From Laspinema sp. D2d (GTDB lineage: Bacteria > Cyanobacteriota > Cyanobacteriia > Cyanobacteriales > Laspinemataceae), in contig NZ_JAMXFC010000016.1 in NCBI RefSeq assembly GCF_025370755.1, forward strand, positions 58,117-122,116: a DNA stretch of 64,000 nt. Reading direction: 5' to 3'. Within the stretch, counting starts at the first letter, position 1, and each line of letters opens with the position of its first letter. The position numbers and the translations under genes are program-made. The notes beneath the pieces were generated by a model. That model made no database searches. It had not been told where the DNA came from and was given only the letters and a program-made list of their open reading frames with translations. Shown in pieces: positions 16,891 to 29,200 of the stretch.

Positions 16891-16980
16891 CTAGAAACCG
16901 TTACGGCCCCAAATCACCATCGAGATAGAAAAAGTAAAAACACCTAAAAAAGCAGCCCAACCCACAGTCAGAATATCCAT
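16891..16980 (-). CDS. petN: Cytochrome b6f complex subunit 8 PetN
   Basis: 29-residue single-helix membrane protein. The minus-strand frame from ATG at 16980 to TAG at 16891 reads [15 protein letters not shown], then [14 protein letters not shown]. This matches PetN, the small subunit of the cytochrome b6f complex, including the invariant C-terminal SMVxWGRNGF. It sits in the thylakoid membrane and stabilises the complex between photosystem II and photosystem I. The gene is monocistronic and is followed by a long inverted repeat. It supports a photosynthetic host. Confidence 0.96.
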   Translation of the reverse strand: MDILTVGWAAFLGVFTFSISMVIWGRNGF

Positions 16981-17161
16981 AGTCTTATTTTGCCAGTCAT
17001 GATAACGAAGGATTTCAAATTTTAATCATACGTCAAAGCGGGACGGAATGGACTGCAAGGGCTACGAGGCGAGTCAAAAGTTTTCCGGTAGGGGTGGGGT
17101 AGTCCCTCGCTTAACGCAGTCCCCCAACCCGAGGACCTTCTCTGGGTTGCCTTTTTGGTGA

Positions 17162-17189
17162 GTGCGTTACAGCGAAAGCCATAACGCAC
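17162..17189. repeat. GTGCGTTA/TAACGCAC palindrome
   Basis: Perfect 8-bp arms with a 12-base loop directly downstream of the giant minus-strand gene (stop at 17201). The GTGCGTTA...TAACGCACC hairpin is a familiar dispersed repeat in cyanobacterial genomes (general knowledge). Here it may double as a transcript 3' end, although no T-tract follows. Confidence 0.6.
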
Positions 17190-17200
17190 CCTTAATTCAA

Positions 17201-20200
17201 TTAAACGAAACTAAAGTAACCTTCCTGCAAAGTCAGGTCAGAAACATCTTGAACCATCCCAATTAAATCGTCGCGATCGCCCAGTTTGCGGTAAATCTCC
17301 GTTCCTTGTGCAGAAACAGCAAGCTGATACTCCGCCGACGAACCCTGCAACTGGATGATATCTTCATTGGCATTGAAATTCGCGATCGCCGCATATTCTT
17401 TCCCACCCTCAGTGAGATTGAGATAATACACTTCATTCGCATCCCCCAGAATAAAGGTATCCACACCCGTACCACCAACCATCATGTCAACTTCAGGATT
17501 TTCAGCATTGACATCCATGCCCGTGAGCATATCGATATCTTCATCCGCAACAACTGTGCGATCGCCGAGATTAGCCAGAGTCATGCCCCCCAGATTGACA
17601 GTCAACTTGCTACCCAGACGACCTTCCGTCATCCCATGCATCATAAAGTGTTGATAGCCACTGCGGAAACCGCCACCTGTCACAGCTTCAGCCACATCCA
17701 AGTTATTCGCCAGATAGTAGCTAGTGCTGAATGCCTGACTCGGATCGCGATTTTCGTACATCCCAAAGTGGACAAAGTGTTCCATCGCACTGCGGAACGT
17801 ACCCGCTTGCACCGCTTCAGCAACCTCGGCATTTTGTGCCAGATAGTATTCAGCGTCAAAGGTTCGGGTTACTACCTCAAACTGCGGGAACGGATTGCGA
17901 CCTTCAGCAAACCCGACAGTGACCAAATGTTCCAGACCGTTCGTAGCAGTGGCTTGACGCACCGCTTCTGCTGCATCCGCCTGTTGCGAGACATAGAACA
18001 TCTCAAAGTCTTGCAACACCTCGCTGGGGAAGCGACCTTCGGCAAAACCGAACTTGAGAAAATGCTCAAAACCGCTGCGGAACGAGCCATTCGTAACCGC
18101 ATCTGCCACGTCGCTGTTTTGTGCGAGATAGTCCTTTGCAAACATCTCACTTGGATCACGACCTTCAGTGAAGCCGAAGAAACCGAAGTGTTCGGCAGCA
18201 CTACGGAACGCGCCAGTTTCCACCGCCGCAGCTACATCGGAGTTTTGTGCGAGATAGTAGTCTGCATCGAAGAATAACATCCAGGGATTGCGGCTGTTGG
18301 TCTCGCTGTCGGAGTTCTCTCCACTGTCGCTCGATTCGCTGTTGCCGTTAGAAGGTAACCCCTGGGGAGAAGGCTGAGGCTGTGATGACTCAGGGGTATC
18401 TTCCTCATCCAGAGGGTTATTCTCCTCAAGGGTACGACTCGTGGGGTCGTTCACCTTGACAAGCTCCATCCGAGCCAGAATCGCTTCTTTGGTATTTTGA
18501 GCGAGAAACTCTTCTATAGAGACTTTTCCTGCTGCCAGTTCCGGCAGTCCTACTGCAATTTCACCCACTGAGACCGCTTGCAATTTGGTAATATCAGTGA
18601 CGATATCTGTAGGTGAAGCACCGCTAGAAATCAGTTCCCCAATCATTTGATTGCCCAGGGCCATGATTTGAGCCGCAGCAGCCGCAGTAGCAGCCAGTTG
18701 GGTGGGGTTAATGTTGGGGTCAGACTTTGCAGCCTGAGTCATGGCATCTTGGAGAATCGATTGGACCGTTTGGAGGTTGCCCAAATCGACTGAAGTAGCA
18801 GCTTTGAATTGATTGGCGATCGCCCCAATCCCACTATAAGCCAGTTGGGCGAGGGGTGTTTCCGCAACCCCTTCCATAAACTTCGCCATCTGGACAATCG
18901 TATTTTGCACCTGAATCATGGAGCCAAATACCGAGGCCCCCTCAGTCTCCCCATTCGTAATTGCCTCTAAGGGGTCATAGCCTCCTAACTCAACGTCGGC
19001 AGAGAGTCCTAAAGCCGATTTGACTTGAGTTTCGGCAGCGGCTGGGTCAGTGCCTTGTTGCACCAGATTAGCGATAATCGTGGTTAATGGGGTGACGACT
19101 GTAGAGCGCAGCGTAGAAGTCAGGGGAGTGACCAAGGGTAAACCTGTGGCGATATCTACCCCGCCCATTAAGACTAACTGGCCTTCAGTGTGATCCAGTT
19201 CAGTATCTTGATTGGTATCAAACTGTTCAATATCTATAGCCAGGTCAAACGTGCCATCGGCTTTCGTGGTGGCAAAGGGTTCGTTCTCATCCAATATACC
19301 GTTTAAATTGGCATCAAAGAAGATTTGGCCATCGGCTATATAACCATCAATGACCTGACCTAGGTAATCTGTTTGTGGGTACAGCCCAATTCGACTCATG
19401 GCCTTATAGTTTGTACTTTCATATACAAATGTCTCAATGCCAGAGACTATTTTTACGATGCCGGTGGGTTTATGAAGAATTTGTAACCCAGTAGGAATCG
19501 TAGTAATTGCATACTCTGCTTTTGTTCCCACCAAAACTAACGTATCGTCACCAGCACCTCCATCAATCGTATCGTTGCTGTGGAGGAGGCTGACGAGCAT
19601 ATCGTTGCCATTCCCACCACTGAGAATGTTGTTACCATTCCCACCACTGAGAGTATCGTTGCCGTCATCACCCCGGAGAGTATCATTCCCCGATTCACCA
19701 CTCAGCAAATCGTTGCCAGACCCGCCATCCAGAAAATCATGGCCCCAACCGCCGTAGAGATAATCTTGCCCTATGCCCCCAAAGAGATAGTCATTGCCCC
19801 CATCACCGTATAGGGTGTCATTATTCCATAACATTTCACTATATTGTCCCTGGTTTCCATTATCATCGCCATAGAGACTATCATTGCCATCTTCCCCTCG
19901 AAGCAAATCGTGACCGTACTGGCCGTAGAGCACATCGTTACCACTGCCACCGTAAAGGCTATCTTGACCATGAGAGCCATGTAATTCGTCATTGCCACTC
20001 TCACCAGTCAAACTATCGTTATCAGTCTCACCCAAAAGGCGGTCATTTCCTCCACCACCAGATAGCGTGTCATCGCCAGACCCCCCATCCAACAGGTCTT
20101 CACCTCCTTCCCCAGAAAGAAAATCGTTGCCTTCATTGCCGTAAAGAGAGTCATTACTGGTTATGGACACTAAATGGTATTCTATTATTGTTTTAGTCAC

Positions 20201-23200
20201 TTCCAGTGGCCATAATCCAATTGTAACTGTTCTCTCAATTGGGAAATTGAAACTATATACAGATCCACCAACAATCAAGTCGTTACCCTGTCCCCCATAA
20301 ATACGGTCGTCGCCCTCGTCTCCCTTAAGGAAATCGTTCCCGTCGTCACCATAAATTAAATCTTTACCGGATCCACCATAAATAACGTCGCCACCTTGTT
20401 CACCCGAGATTCGGTCATCCCCTTCCTCGCCACGGAGATCATCATTACCGGATCCACCATGGATTCGATCATTATCCAATCCACCATAAATAATGTCATT
20501 ACCTCCACGACCTAAAAGTATGTCATGACCTCGGTGACCAAATATTTTTTCACCCCATTCTGTTCCGTTAATTTTGTTGTTGTTGTTATTACCATTTAGC
20601 TCTCCTCCACTCGTTGTAAAGAAGTTGTCCACATCACTAGCGAAGTTTTCAAGAGATGTACCCACATTTTTGAAAAACTGCTCAACTTCACCCCACGCTG
20701 CTACCGTAGCTTTTGATACTTCATCAAATCCCATTTCAAGGTACTGAATAGCTTTATCAGCAAGTCTGCCTATCTCACCCACAACCAAGTCTTCAAGCCA
20801 ATCTGTAATGCTAGATATTTGGTTAAGATTCTGGTTAAGATTAATAGCTATCGATGGCTTATAATTCAAGAAAGGAACTGTAGCTGTTAGGGTAATTTGA
20901 TTAGAGCCTCCCAACGTAATACCAACACCAACACCAACCTCTTCACCCAAGATGTTGTATCCTAAGTTAGTATTTACAGTCAGGGAGTTATTGGTGAGGG
21001 TGATATCTCCCGTGAAAATATCTTGTCCGAACAGCTTAACCTTGCCTTTTGCTGATCCAGTTCCATTTGAATTTACGTTCAAGTAATCTAGGTTTAGGGA
21101 GAGAACTGAACCCCAACCTAAGTTAAGATTTTCAACTTTTAAGCCGTTAGAATTAGCCTCAAATTGAACTCCTGCAACGGATTGACCAAAGAGCGTTAAA
21201 TTTCCTTTACCCTTCGCTGACTTATCTTTGAGGCTGACCGACAAATAATCAACAGCTAATTTCGCAATTCCTAAGTTTAAGGAAGATTTCTTGATGTCAA
21301 CGCTAGTTGGGGTAATTTTAAAATCTGCTTCAGCTTTAAGACCAAATATTTCTAAGCTGCCATTCCCTTGGATATATTGCTCATCAGAATCGACCTTTAC
21401 ATCTAATGTCAAAGCCTTCTGACTCTTTCCCTTAATCTTAATTAATCCATTTAATAAATTAAGGTCAGGGATTGTTAAAGATGCATTGAGGGTCGGATCT
21501 GATGAAAATGGATTAGCATCAAGATTTAAATCTGCAAATACATTACCGATCTTTAACCGCCCATTGATGCCAACACCCTGACTCAAGGTAGTATTAGCGA
21601 TCGTGGTTTCAACGGGTACAAATTTGATGAGAGGATCCAGTTCTGTATCGTCATCATTAGGGCTGTCGATAGAGACAACTGTAATTTGATTGTTGATTAC
21701 GTTAAACAAATCGGCTGCCTGCTTAATCACAGAGCTTTTACCAGCAGCTTGGTTTAACCCGTAGGAGAAAATTGGGCCAGCTAAAACATCTAAGAAACCA
21801 ACGGGTTTAGTGGCTGTTAATTCTAGAGCAAAGTTATCTGGATCGTTGGTATCGATCAAAAAAGCGGACTTGAGAGCCAATTTGCCAAACTCTAAATCTC
21901 CGACAAATCCAATATTGTCAACATAGGGAAATAGGTAAGTGCCGCCCACCTGGAATCCTAAATTATTAATTTTAGTATTCGGTATGCCAAAGGGATTTAC
22001 CCAACCCGAAGCGCCTGCCTTGAGTGCAAATGAGCCAGTTAGAGATTCTGGTTCAAGATTCAAACTTCCCGACAGGGTTAAATCAGGTTCACGGGATTGG
22101 AAAGGATCGTAGCCTTTCAGAATTAGACTCCCGCCAATTCCAAAGCTGGGTTCCGCATTTTTTAAACCCCCCTTCAAGTTCAAATTCTTAAGAATTGCGC
22201 TGAAAGAATCTTTCTTAAAGAGGGTAATATCTGTCCCTAAGTTTGCACCAATAGTCGCATTCGGGGGGCTGACTTCAGCGTTTAGGGTGACATCCTTAAT
22301 GCCTAGTTGCTTAATGAAATCGAAAAAATTATCTTGTCCATCATCAGTAGCCAAGTCCAACTTACCAGAGGCGATGTATTTGGGAGTGCCACTGGACTTG
22401 TCAATGGTAAAATAAGGACTCCTCAGATCCGGCGTAACTTCTTGAGCGATTTCTTTAATGGCATCAACAGGGATTTTATCCACCAGATCCCTTAAAGATG
22501 CATTATTCGGATAGGCAAACTTAATGCTGGTTTTATCAACACTAAAACTGACGTTCTGTCCGCTCATCTCTCCAGCAAACGTATAAACTGTAGTCGGCTT
22601 GCTGGTATCAATTTTGAGGCTGGGATTTTTGACTGGCGTATTTAATATCTCGCCTCCTATTCCACGACTGTCAAACCCAACCTGCTTCAGCAAATCGGAC
22701 AGAGAAACATCTCCCTCGTAACTCACGGTGACACCTTGACCGCTTTGATAGCCAAAGCTGACGGTTTGACCCTTGATGCTCCCCGATAGGGTATAAGCCG
22801 CAGGGGACTCGCTGGTATCAATGGTTAAGCTGGGATTGCCGATCGCCCCGGTTAAGATGGAACTACTCTGAGTCCCACTCACCCCCATACTACTGAGTAA
22901 ATCGGACAGGGAAAACTCTCCCTCGTAACTCACGGTGACACCTTGACCGCTTTGATACTCAAAGGTGACGGGTTTACCGCTAACGTTACCCGAAAATGTA
23001 TAAGCCGCAGGAGACTCGCTGGTATCAATCGTTAGGCTGGGATTGCCGATCGCCCCGGTTAAGATGGAACTGCCCTGAGTCCCACTCACCCCTATACTGC
23101 TGAGCAAATCGGACAGGGAAACATCTCCCTCATAGCTTGCAGTAACCGCCTGACCGCTTTGATAGCCAAAGCTAACAGGTACTCCGTTGATGGTTCCCGA

Positions 23201-26200
23201 TAAATTATAGGCTGGAGAAGGCTCGCTTGTATCGAGGGTTAAGCTAGGATTGGCAATGGAAGCACTGAAAATCGAACTTCCGTTCGCAACAGGAACTCCC
23301 AAGGCTTTTAGCACATCGTTGAGTGAGCCAGTGGCATTGTAGGTCGCCGTAAGCTGCGAATCCTGAATCTCAACCGTTAAGGGCGAGATCGCATTCAACG
23401 CCTTTTGTAAGACTTGCTCCACTGAAGCGGATACATTAATCCCCTGATTTTGGAGGTAAGCATCTAGTGCGCTCCACACCGAAAAGGTAGTGGAGAAACT
23501 CGGAGTTAAAGGTGCAGCGGCAGTATTGCTGTTCCCACTGGCATCCGTTACAGCACCAGCAGGCAGATTCACCGTGACAGTCCCACTCCCTGTGGGCGTC
23601 ACCGTAAAGTTGTAGCTGCTGCCACTGCCAGTCAAGTTGCTCACCGTCCCATTTGTGACACTCACATCGCTAGAGGCAAACCCCGTCACCGTTTCGCTAA
23701 AAGTGGCGCTCACTTCAAACGGGGCGTTAACGGTGGATGCTGCCGTCGATGCTAATAAGGTGACGGTGGGTGCAGTGGTATCCGGTGCGATCGCTGTTGC
23801 TGTCTTGAAGTTCCAAGGAGTCGCACCCGCAATCCCCGCATAATTGTTACCGGCACTATCTTTAATTGCGTCATTGGCAATCTCGACATAGTAATCCGTT
23901 CCCGCTGCTAGGTCAGCCGTGGGATTAATCGTAACGGTACTGCCACTGACGGTAATTTTGGCATCAGTAGCGGCAATGGTTTCAAAGACTGAGTTATCAG
24001 AGACTTTCTTGATAACAATGTTGCCTGTACCTTTTTGAACCGCTTCATTGAAGTTGACGACTAGGTTTGCGCCAACGGCAACAGTGGTGGCATTATCTGC
24101 CGGAGTGAAGCTGGTAGCGGTGGGTGCAGTGGTATCCGGTGCGATCGCTGTCTTGAAGTTCCAAGAAGTCGCACCCGCAATCCCCGCATAATTGTTACCG
24201 GCACTATCTTTAATTGCGCCATTGGCAATCTCGACATAGTAATCGGTTCCCGGTGCTAAATTACCAGCGGGATTAATCGTAACGGTACTGCCACTGACGG
24301 TAATTTTGGCATCAGTAGCGGCAATGGTTTCAAAGACTGAGTTATCAGAGACTTTCTTGATAACAATGTTGCCTGTACCTTTTTGAACCGCTTCATTGAA
24401 GTTGACGACTAGGTTTGCGCCAACGGCAACAGTGGTGGCATTATCTGCCGGAGTGAAGCTGCTAGCGGTGGGTGCAGTGGTATCCGGTGCGATCGCTGTT
24501 TTGAAGTTCCAAGGAGTTGCACCCGCAATCCCCGCATAATTGTTACCGGCACTATCTTTAATTGCGCCATTGGCAATCTCGACATAGTAATCGGTTCCCG
24601 GTGCTAGGTCAGCCGTGGGATTAATCGTAACGGTACTGCCACTGACAGTAATTTTGGCATCAGTAGCGGCAATGGTTTCAAAGACTGAGTTATCAGAGAC
24701 TTTCTTGATAACAATGTTGCCTGTACCTTTTTGGACCGCTTCATTGAAGTTGACGACTAGGTTTGCGCCAACGGCAACAGTGGTGGCATTATCTGCCGGA
24801 GTGAAGCTGGTTGCCATTGGTGCGGCAGTATTGGCAGTGCGGGTTAACGGTGCAGCCGCCGTGTTAGTATTGCCGCTGACATCACTCGCACCACCAGCAG
24901 GCACATTCACAGTAACCGTGCCTTCCCCTGTGGGCGTTATGGTAAAGCTATAGTTGCTGCCACTGCCAGTCAAATTGCTCACCGTTCCGTTGGTGACGCT
25001 CACATCGGTAGCTGCAAACCCCGTCACGGTTTCGCTGAATGTTGCGCTCACTTCAAAGGGGGCGTTAACCGTAGATGCCGCCGTAGATGCTAGGGTGACG
25101 GTGGGTGCGGTGGCATCCGCAGTCCGCGTTAACGCTGTAGCTGCTGTGTTGGCATTTCCCGCCGTATCAGTCGCGCTACCTGTAGGAACATTGACCGTGA
25201 CAATACCGCTTCCGGTCGGTGTCACCATAAAGCTGTAGTTCGTGCCACTGCCAGTCAAGCTGCTCACTGTGCCATTCGTGACGCTGATATCAGTCGCAGC
25301 AAACCCAGTGACGGTTTCACTAAACGTGGCACTCACTTCAAACGGAGCGTTAACAATGGATGCTGCTGTCGATGCGAGGGTGACGGTGGGAACTGTGGTA
25401 TCAATAACCAGATTTTTCCCTCCCCCCAGAGATGAAGCCGAACCCGTCGTGGGTAAAGTCAGGGCGGCATTATTCCCCGCCGCGTCTGTAATCGTCCCGC
25501 CCGCTAAGGTGAGCGCTGTTGTCTCCAGGTCGGTGGCACTGTCACCTGTTGCCACCGTATAGTTAAAAATGAGCGTATTCGTGCCGGTGCCGTTCGTGTA
25601 GGTGGCCGAACCGCCAGAATTTAAGGTTAATTCCGGAGTGCCGGTGACTGTCACTACTTCGTCAAAGGTGACGGCGATCGGGATAACTTGGCCCACCCGA
25701 TAGCTTCCATTGGCAAGGCTAGAAGTGATGCTGGTAATGCTAGTGCCAGTTTTATCGAGGGTATAAATTTGGCCGGTACTATCACCGTTGCCAGTGCCTG
25801 CACCGCCCAAGGGGACACTGAGGCTGTTGATAATACTGTCGTCATCGGTGAGGTTTAGCTGTACCGTGCCATCTCCCGTACCTGTATCCACGGCAACAGT
25901 GTAGCTGGTCCCCGATCCGGTCACGCTGGTAATGGAGGCATCGGCAATGCTACCCGCCGCTAAACTAAAGTCACTAGCATTGACACCCGTCACAGTTTCG
26001 CTGAAGGTGACAGTATAGTTCACCGTAGCTGCATTACTAGGGTCGGCATCAGCACGGGTAATGCTGGTGACAGTGGGGATACTGTCGTCATAACTTACTT
26101 CATTGTCGGTACTGGTGCTGGCGGTAGAAGTATTTCCCGCTACATCGGTGACAGCACCGGCATTCACAGAAGCGGTAATAGTGCCAGGGCCGGTCATTCC

Positions 26201-29200
26201 GGTGACGGCAACGTTATAGGTGGTGCCGCTGCCGGTGATGTTAGCAGTGGTTGCGCCTGCGGTGCCGCCCACTGTGATATCGGTATCATCAAAACCCGTT
26301 ACGGATTCCGAGAAAACTACCTCAAAATTGACGGTTGTCCCGGCAGTGGGGTCAGGCTGTCCCGCATCTTGGTTGATAGTGACCGTGGGGGCAGTGGTGT
26401 CAATGGTAACGGTAAAGGGTGCAGAAGGGGTGCTGATGTTGCTGGCAGCGTCGGTGGCAGTGGCGGTGAAGTTATAAGTGCCGTTGGTTAAAGTCGTACC
26501 ACTGTAGTCAAATGTCCAGTTCCCCGAGGCGTCAGCCGTAGCAGTACCCATCGAGGTGCCGTCTTTGAAGAGGGTCACCGTGCTATCGGCTTCGGCAGTA
26601 CCTGCAAAAATCAGGGTGGCGTCGTTGGTAATGCCGTCGTTGGCAGTGCCGTTATCATCACTAATGCTGGCAATGACCGGGGCAACAGGGGCGGTGGTGT
26701 CAGCGGTGGTTAAATTCCAAGTGGTTGCTCCAGTAATCCCTGCAAAGTTATTACCGGCTAAATCGCGAATGGCTCCCGCAGCAATTTCTACATAGTATTC
26801 GGTGCCATCAACGAGGTTATTAGTAGGATTGATGGTGACGGTATTTCCGGTGACGGTGACGTTACCGGAGGTTACATCAATGGTTTCAGCAATGGAGTTA
26901 TCTGAGACTTTCTTGATAACGAGGTTGCCGGTGCCTTTTTGGACAGTTTCGCTGAATCCGATGACTAAATTGGCCCCGACTGCCACATTCACTGCATTAT
27001 CGGCAGGGGTAAAACTGGTGGTGGTGGGGGCTGTGGTATCAACCGTCGTGAAATTCCAAATGGTTGCACCCGTAATTCCGGCAAAGTTATTACCGGCTGC
27101 ATCACGAATGGCTCCTGCAGCAATTTCTACGTAGTATTCGGTGCCATCAACCAGATTATTAGTAGGATTGATGGTGACGGCACTGCCGCTGACGGTGACG
27201 TTACCGGAGGTGACGCCAATGGTTTCCACCACGGAGTTATCCGAGACTTTCTTGATAACGAGGTTGCCGGTGCCTTTTTGCACAGTTTCGCTGAAATTGG
27301 CTACCAAGTTGGCACCGACTGCAATATTAGTGGCATTATCAGCCGGAGTGAAACTGCTGACGGTGGGGGCGGTGGTGTCGGCGGTGGTGAAATTCCAGGT
27401 GGTTGCCCCTGTAATGCCGGTGTAGTTATTGCCCGCTAGGTCTTTGATTGCTCCCGATACGATTTCTACATAGTATTCGGTGCCATCAACGAGGTTATTA
27501 GTGGGATTGATGGTGACGGCACTGCCGCTGACGGTGACGTTACCGGAGGTTACATCAATGGTTTCAGCAATGGAGTTATCCGAGACTTTCTTGATAACGA
27601 TGTTGCCGGTGCCTTTTTGCACAGTTTCATTCAATTGCAACACCAAGTTACTCGCTACTGCGACAGCAAGCGCGTTATCAGCAGGGGTGAAGCTAGTCGA
27701 GGTAGGCGCGGTGGTGTCTACGATTAGGTTTTTGGTGGCACCGAGGGAGTTTGCGGCTCCAGGACTGGGGAGCGTGAGGATAGCATCGTTCGTGGCACCA
27801 TCTTGGATAGTGCCGCCACTGAGGCTGAGGGCAGTGGTATTGGTATAGTCGAGGTCGTTGGTCGTTTGACCCGCAGCGATGGTGTAGTTGAAGGTGAGGG
27901 TATTCGTGCCGCTACCCGAGGTGTATGTAGCGGTGGCCCCCGTGTTTAAGGCGAGGGTGGGACTGCCCGTAACGGTGACGGGTTCGGAAAAGGTAACGGT
28001 AATGGGAATCAGTTGACTGGCTGAGTAGCTGCCGTCGGCGATCGCAGAAGAGATGGCGGTGACAGTGGGCGCAACTCCGGGGGTCAGCTTGCTAATAAAA
28101 CTGTCGTTACCTCCTGCCTCACTCAGGTTAGCCGTACCCGTACCCGGGTCGAAATCAGCAGTCCCCTGAAAAAAGCCACCGGTGTAAACGTTACCACTAT
28201 TATCAACCGCGATACCCTTGCCGAGATCGGCAACCGGACCCCCCAGTTGCTTGGCCCAAAGGAAATTACCACTAGGGTCCAGCATACTGATGAAGCTGTC
28301 ATTGCCGCCTTTAGAAGTCAGGTAGAATGTGCCTGCACCGGGGTCGAAATCAGCAGTGCCTACAAAGAAACCCGTGGTGTAAACGTTACCACTACTATCA
28401 ACTTTGATACTGTTGCCCTCGTCGTGGCCAGCCCCACCCCCCAGTCGCTTTGCCCAGGCAAAAGTGCCATCTGGGTTCAGTTTACTAATGTAACTGTCGT
28501 TACCTCCTGCGGAAGTCAGGTTGAAGGTGCCCGCACCGGGGTCGAAATCGACAGTGCCTGTAAAGTAACCCGTGGTGTAAACGTTGCCACTGCTATCAAC
28601 TGCGATACTGCTCCCACTGTCGCTACCCGTACTCCCGAGTTGCTTTGCCCAAGCGAAAGTGCCATCTGGGTTCAGTTTGCTAATGTAACTGTCGGCCTGA
28701 GAGCCGTCACCTGCGGCAGTCAGGTTGAACGTTCCCGCACCCGGGTCGAAGTCCGCAGTACCGCTACCGCTAAAGGAACCCGTGGTGTAAACGTTGCCAC
28801 TGCTGTCAACCGCAATACTGTTACCACGGTCGTTACCCGTACCCCCCAGTCTCTTTGCCCAGGCGAAAGTGCCATCTGGGTTCAGTTTGCTAATGTAATT
28901 GTCGGTACCTCCTGCGGAAGTCAGGTTGAACGTGCCTGCACCCGGGTCGAAGTCCGCAGTGCCTTGAAAGATACCCGTGGTGTAAACGTTGCCACTACTG
29001 TCAACCGCGATACTGTGACCACTCTCGGCACCGGTACCCCCCAGTCTCGTTGCCCAGGCGAAAGTGCCATCTGGGTTCAGTTTGCTAATGTAACTGTCGT
29101 TAGATCCTGCGACAGTTAGGTTGAACGTGCCCGCACCCGGGTCGAAGTCCGCAGTAGTGTTAAAGATACCCGTGGTGTAAACGTTGCCACTGCTATCAAC

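Noticed and set aside
17306..18277. Long plus-strand open frame (323 codons) antisense to the giant gene
   Set aside because: It mirrors the repeated YYLAQN region and has no family resemblance; repeats and low stop density explain it. The many similar antisense frames at 23.6-29.5 kb are the same effect.
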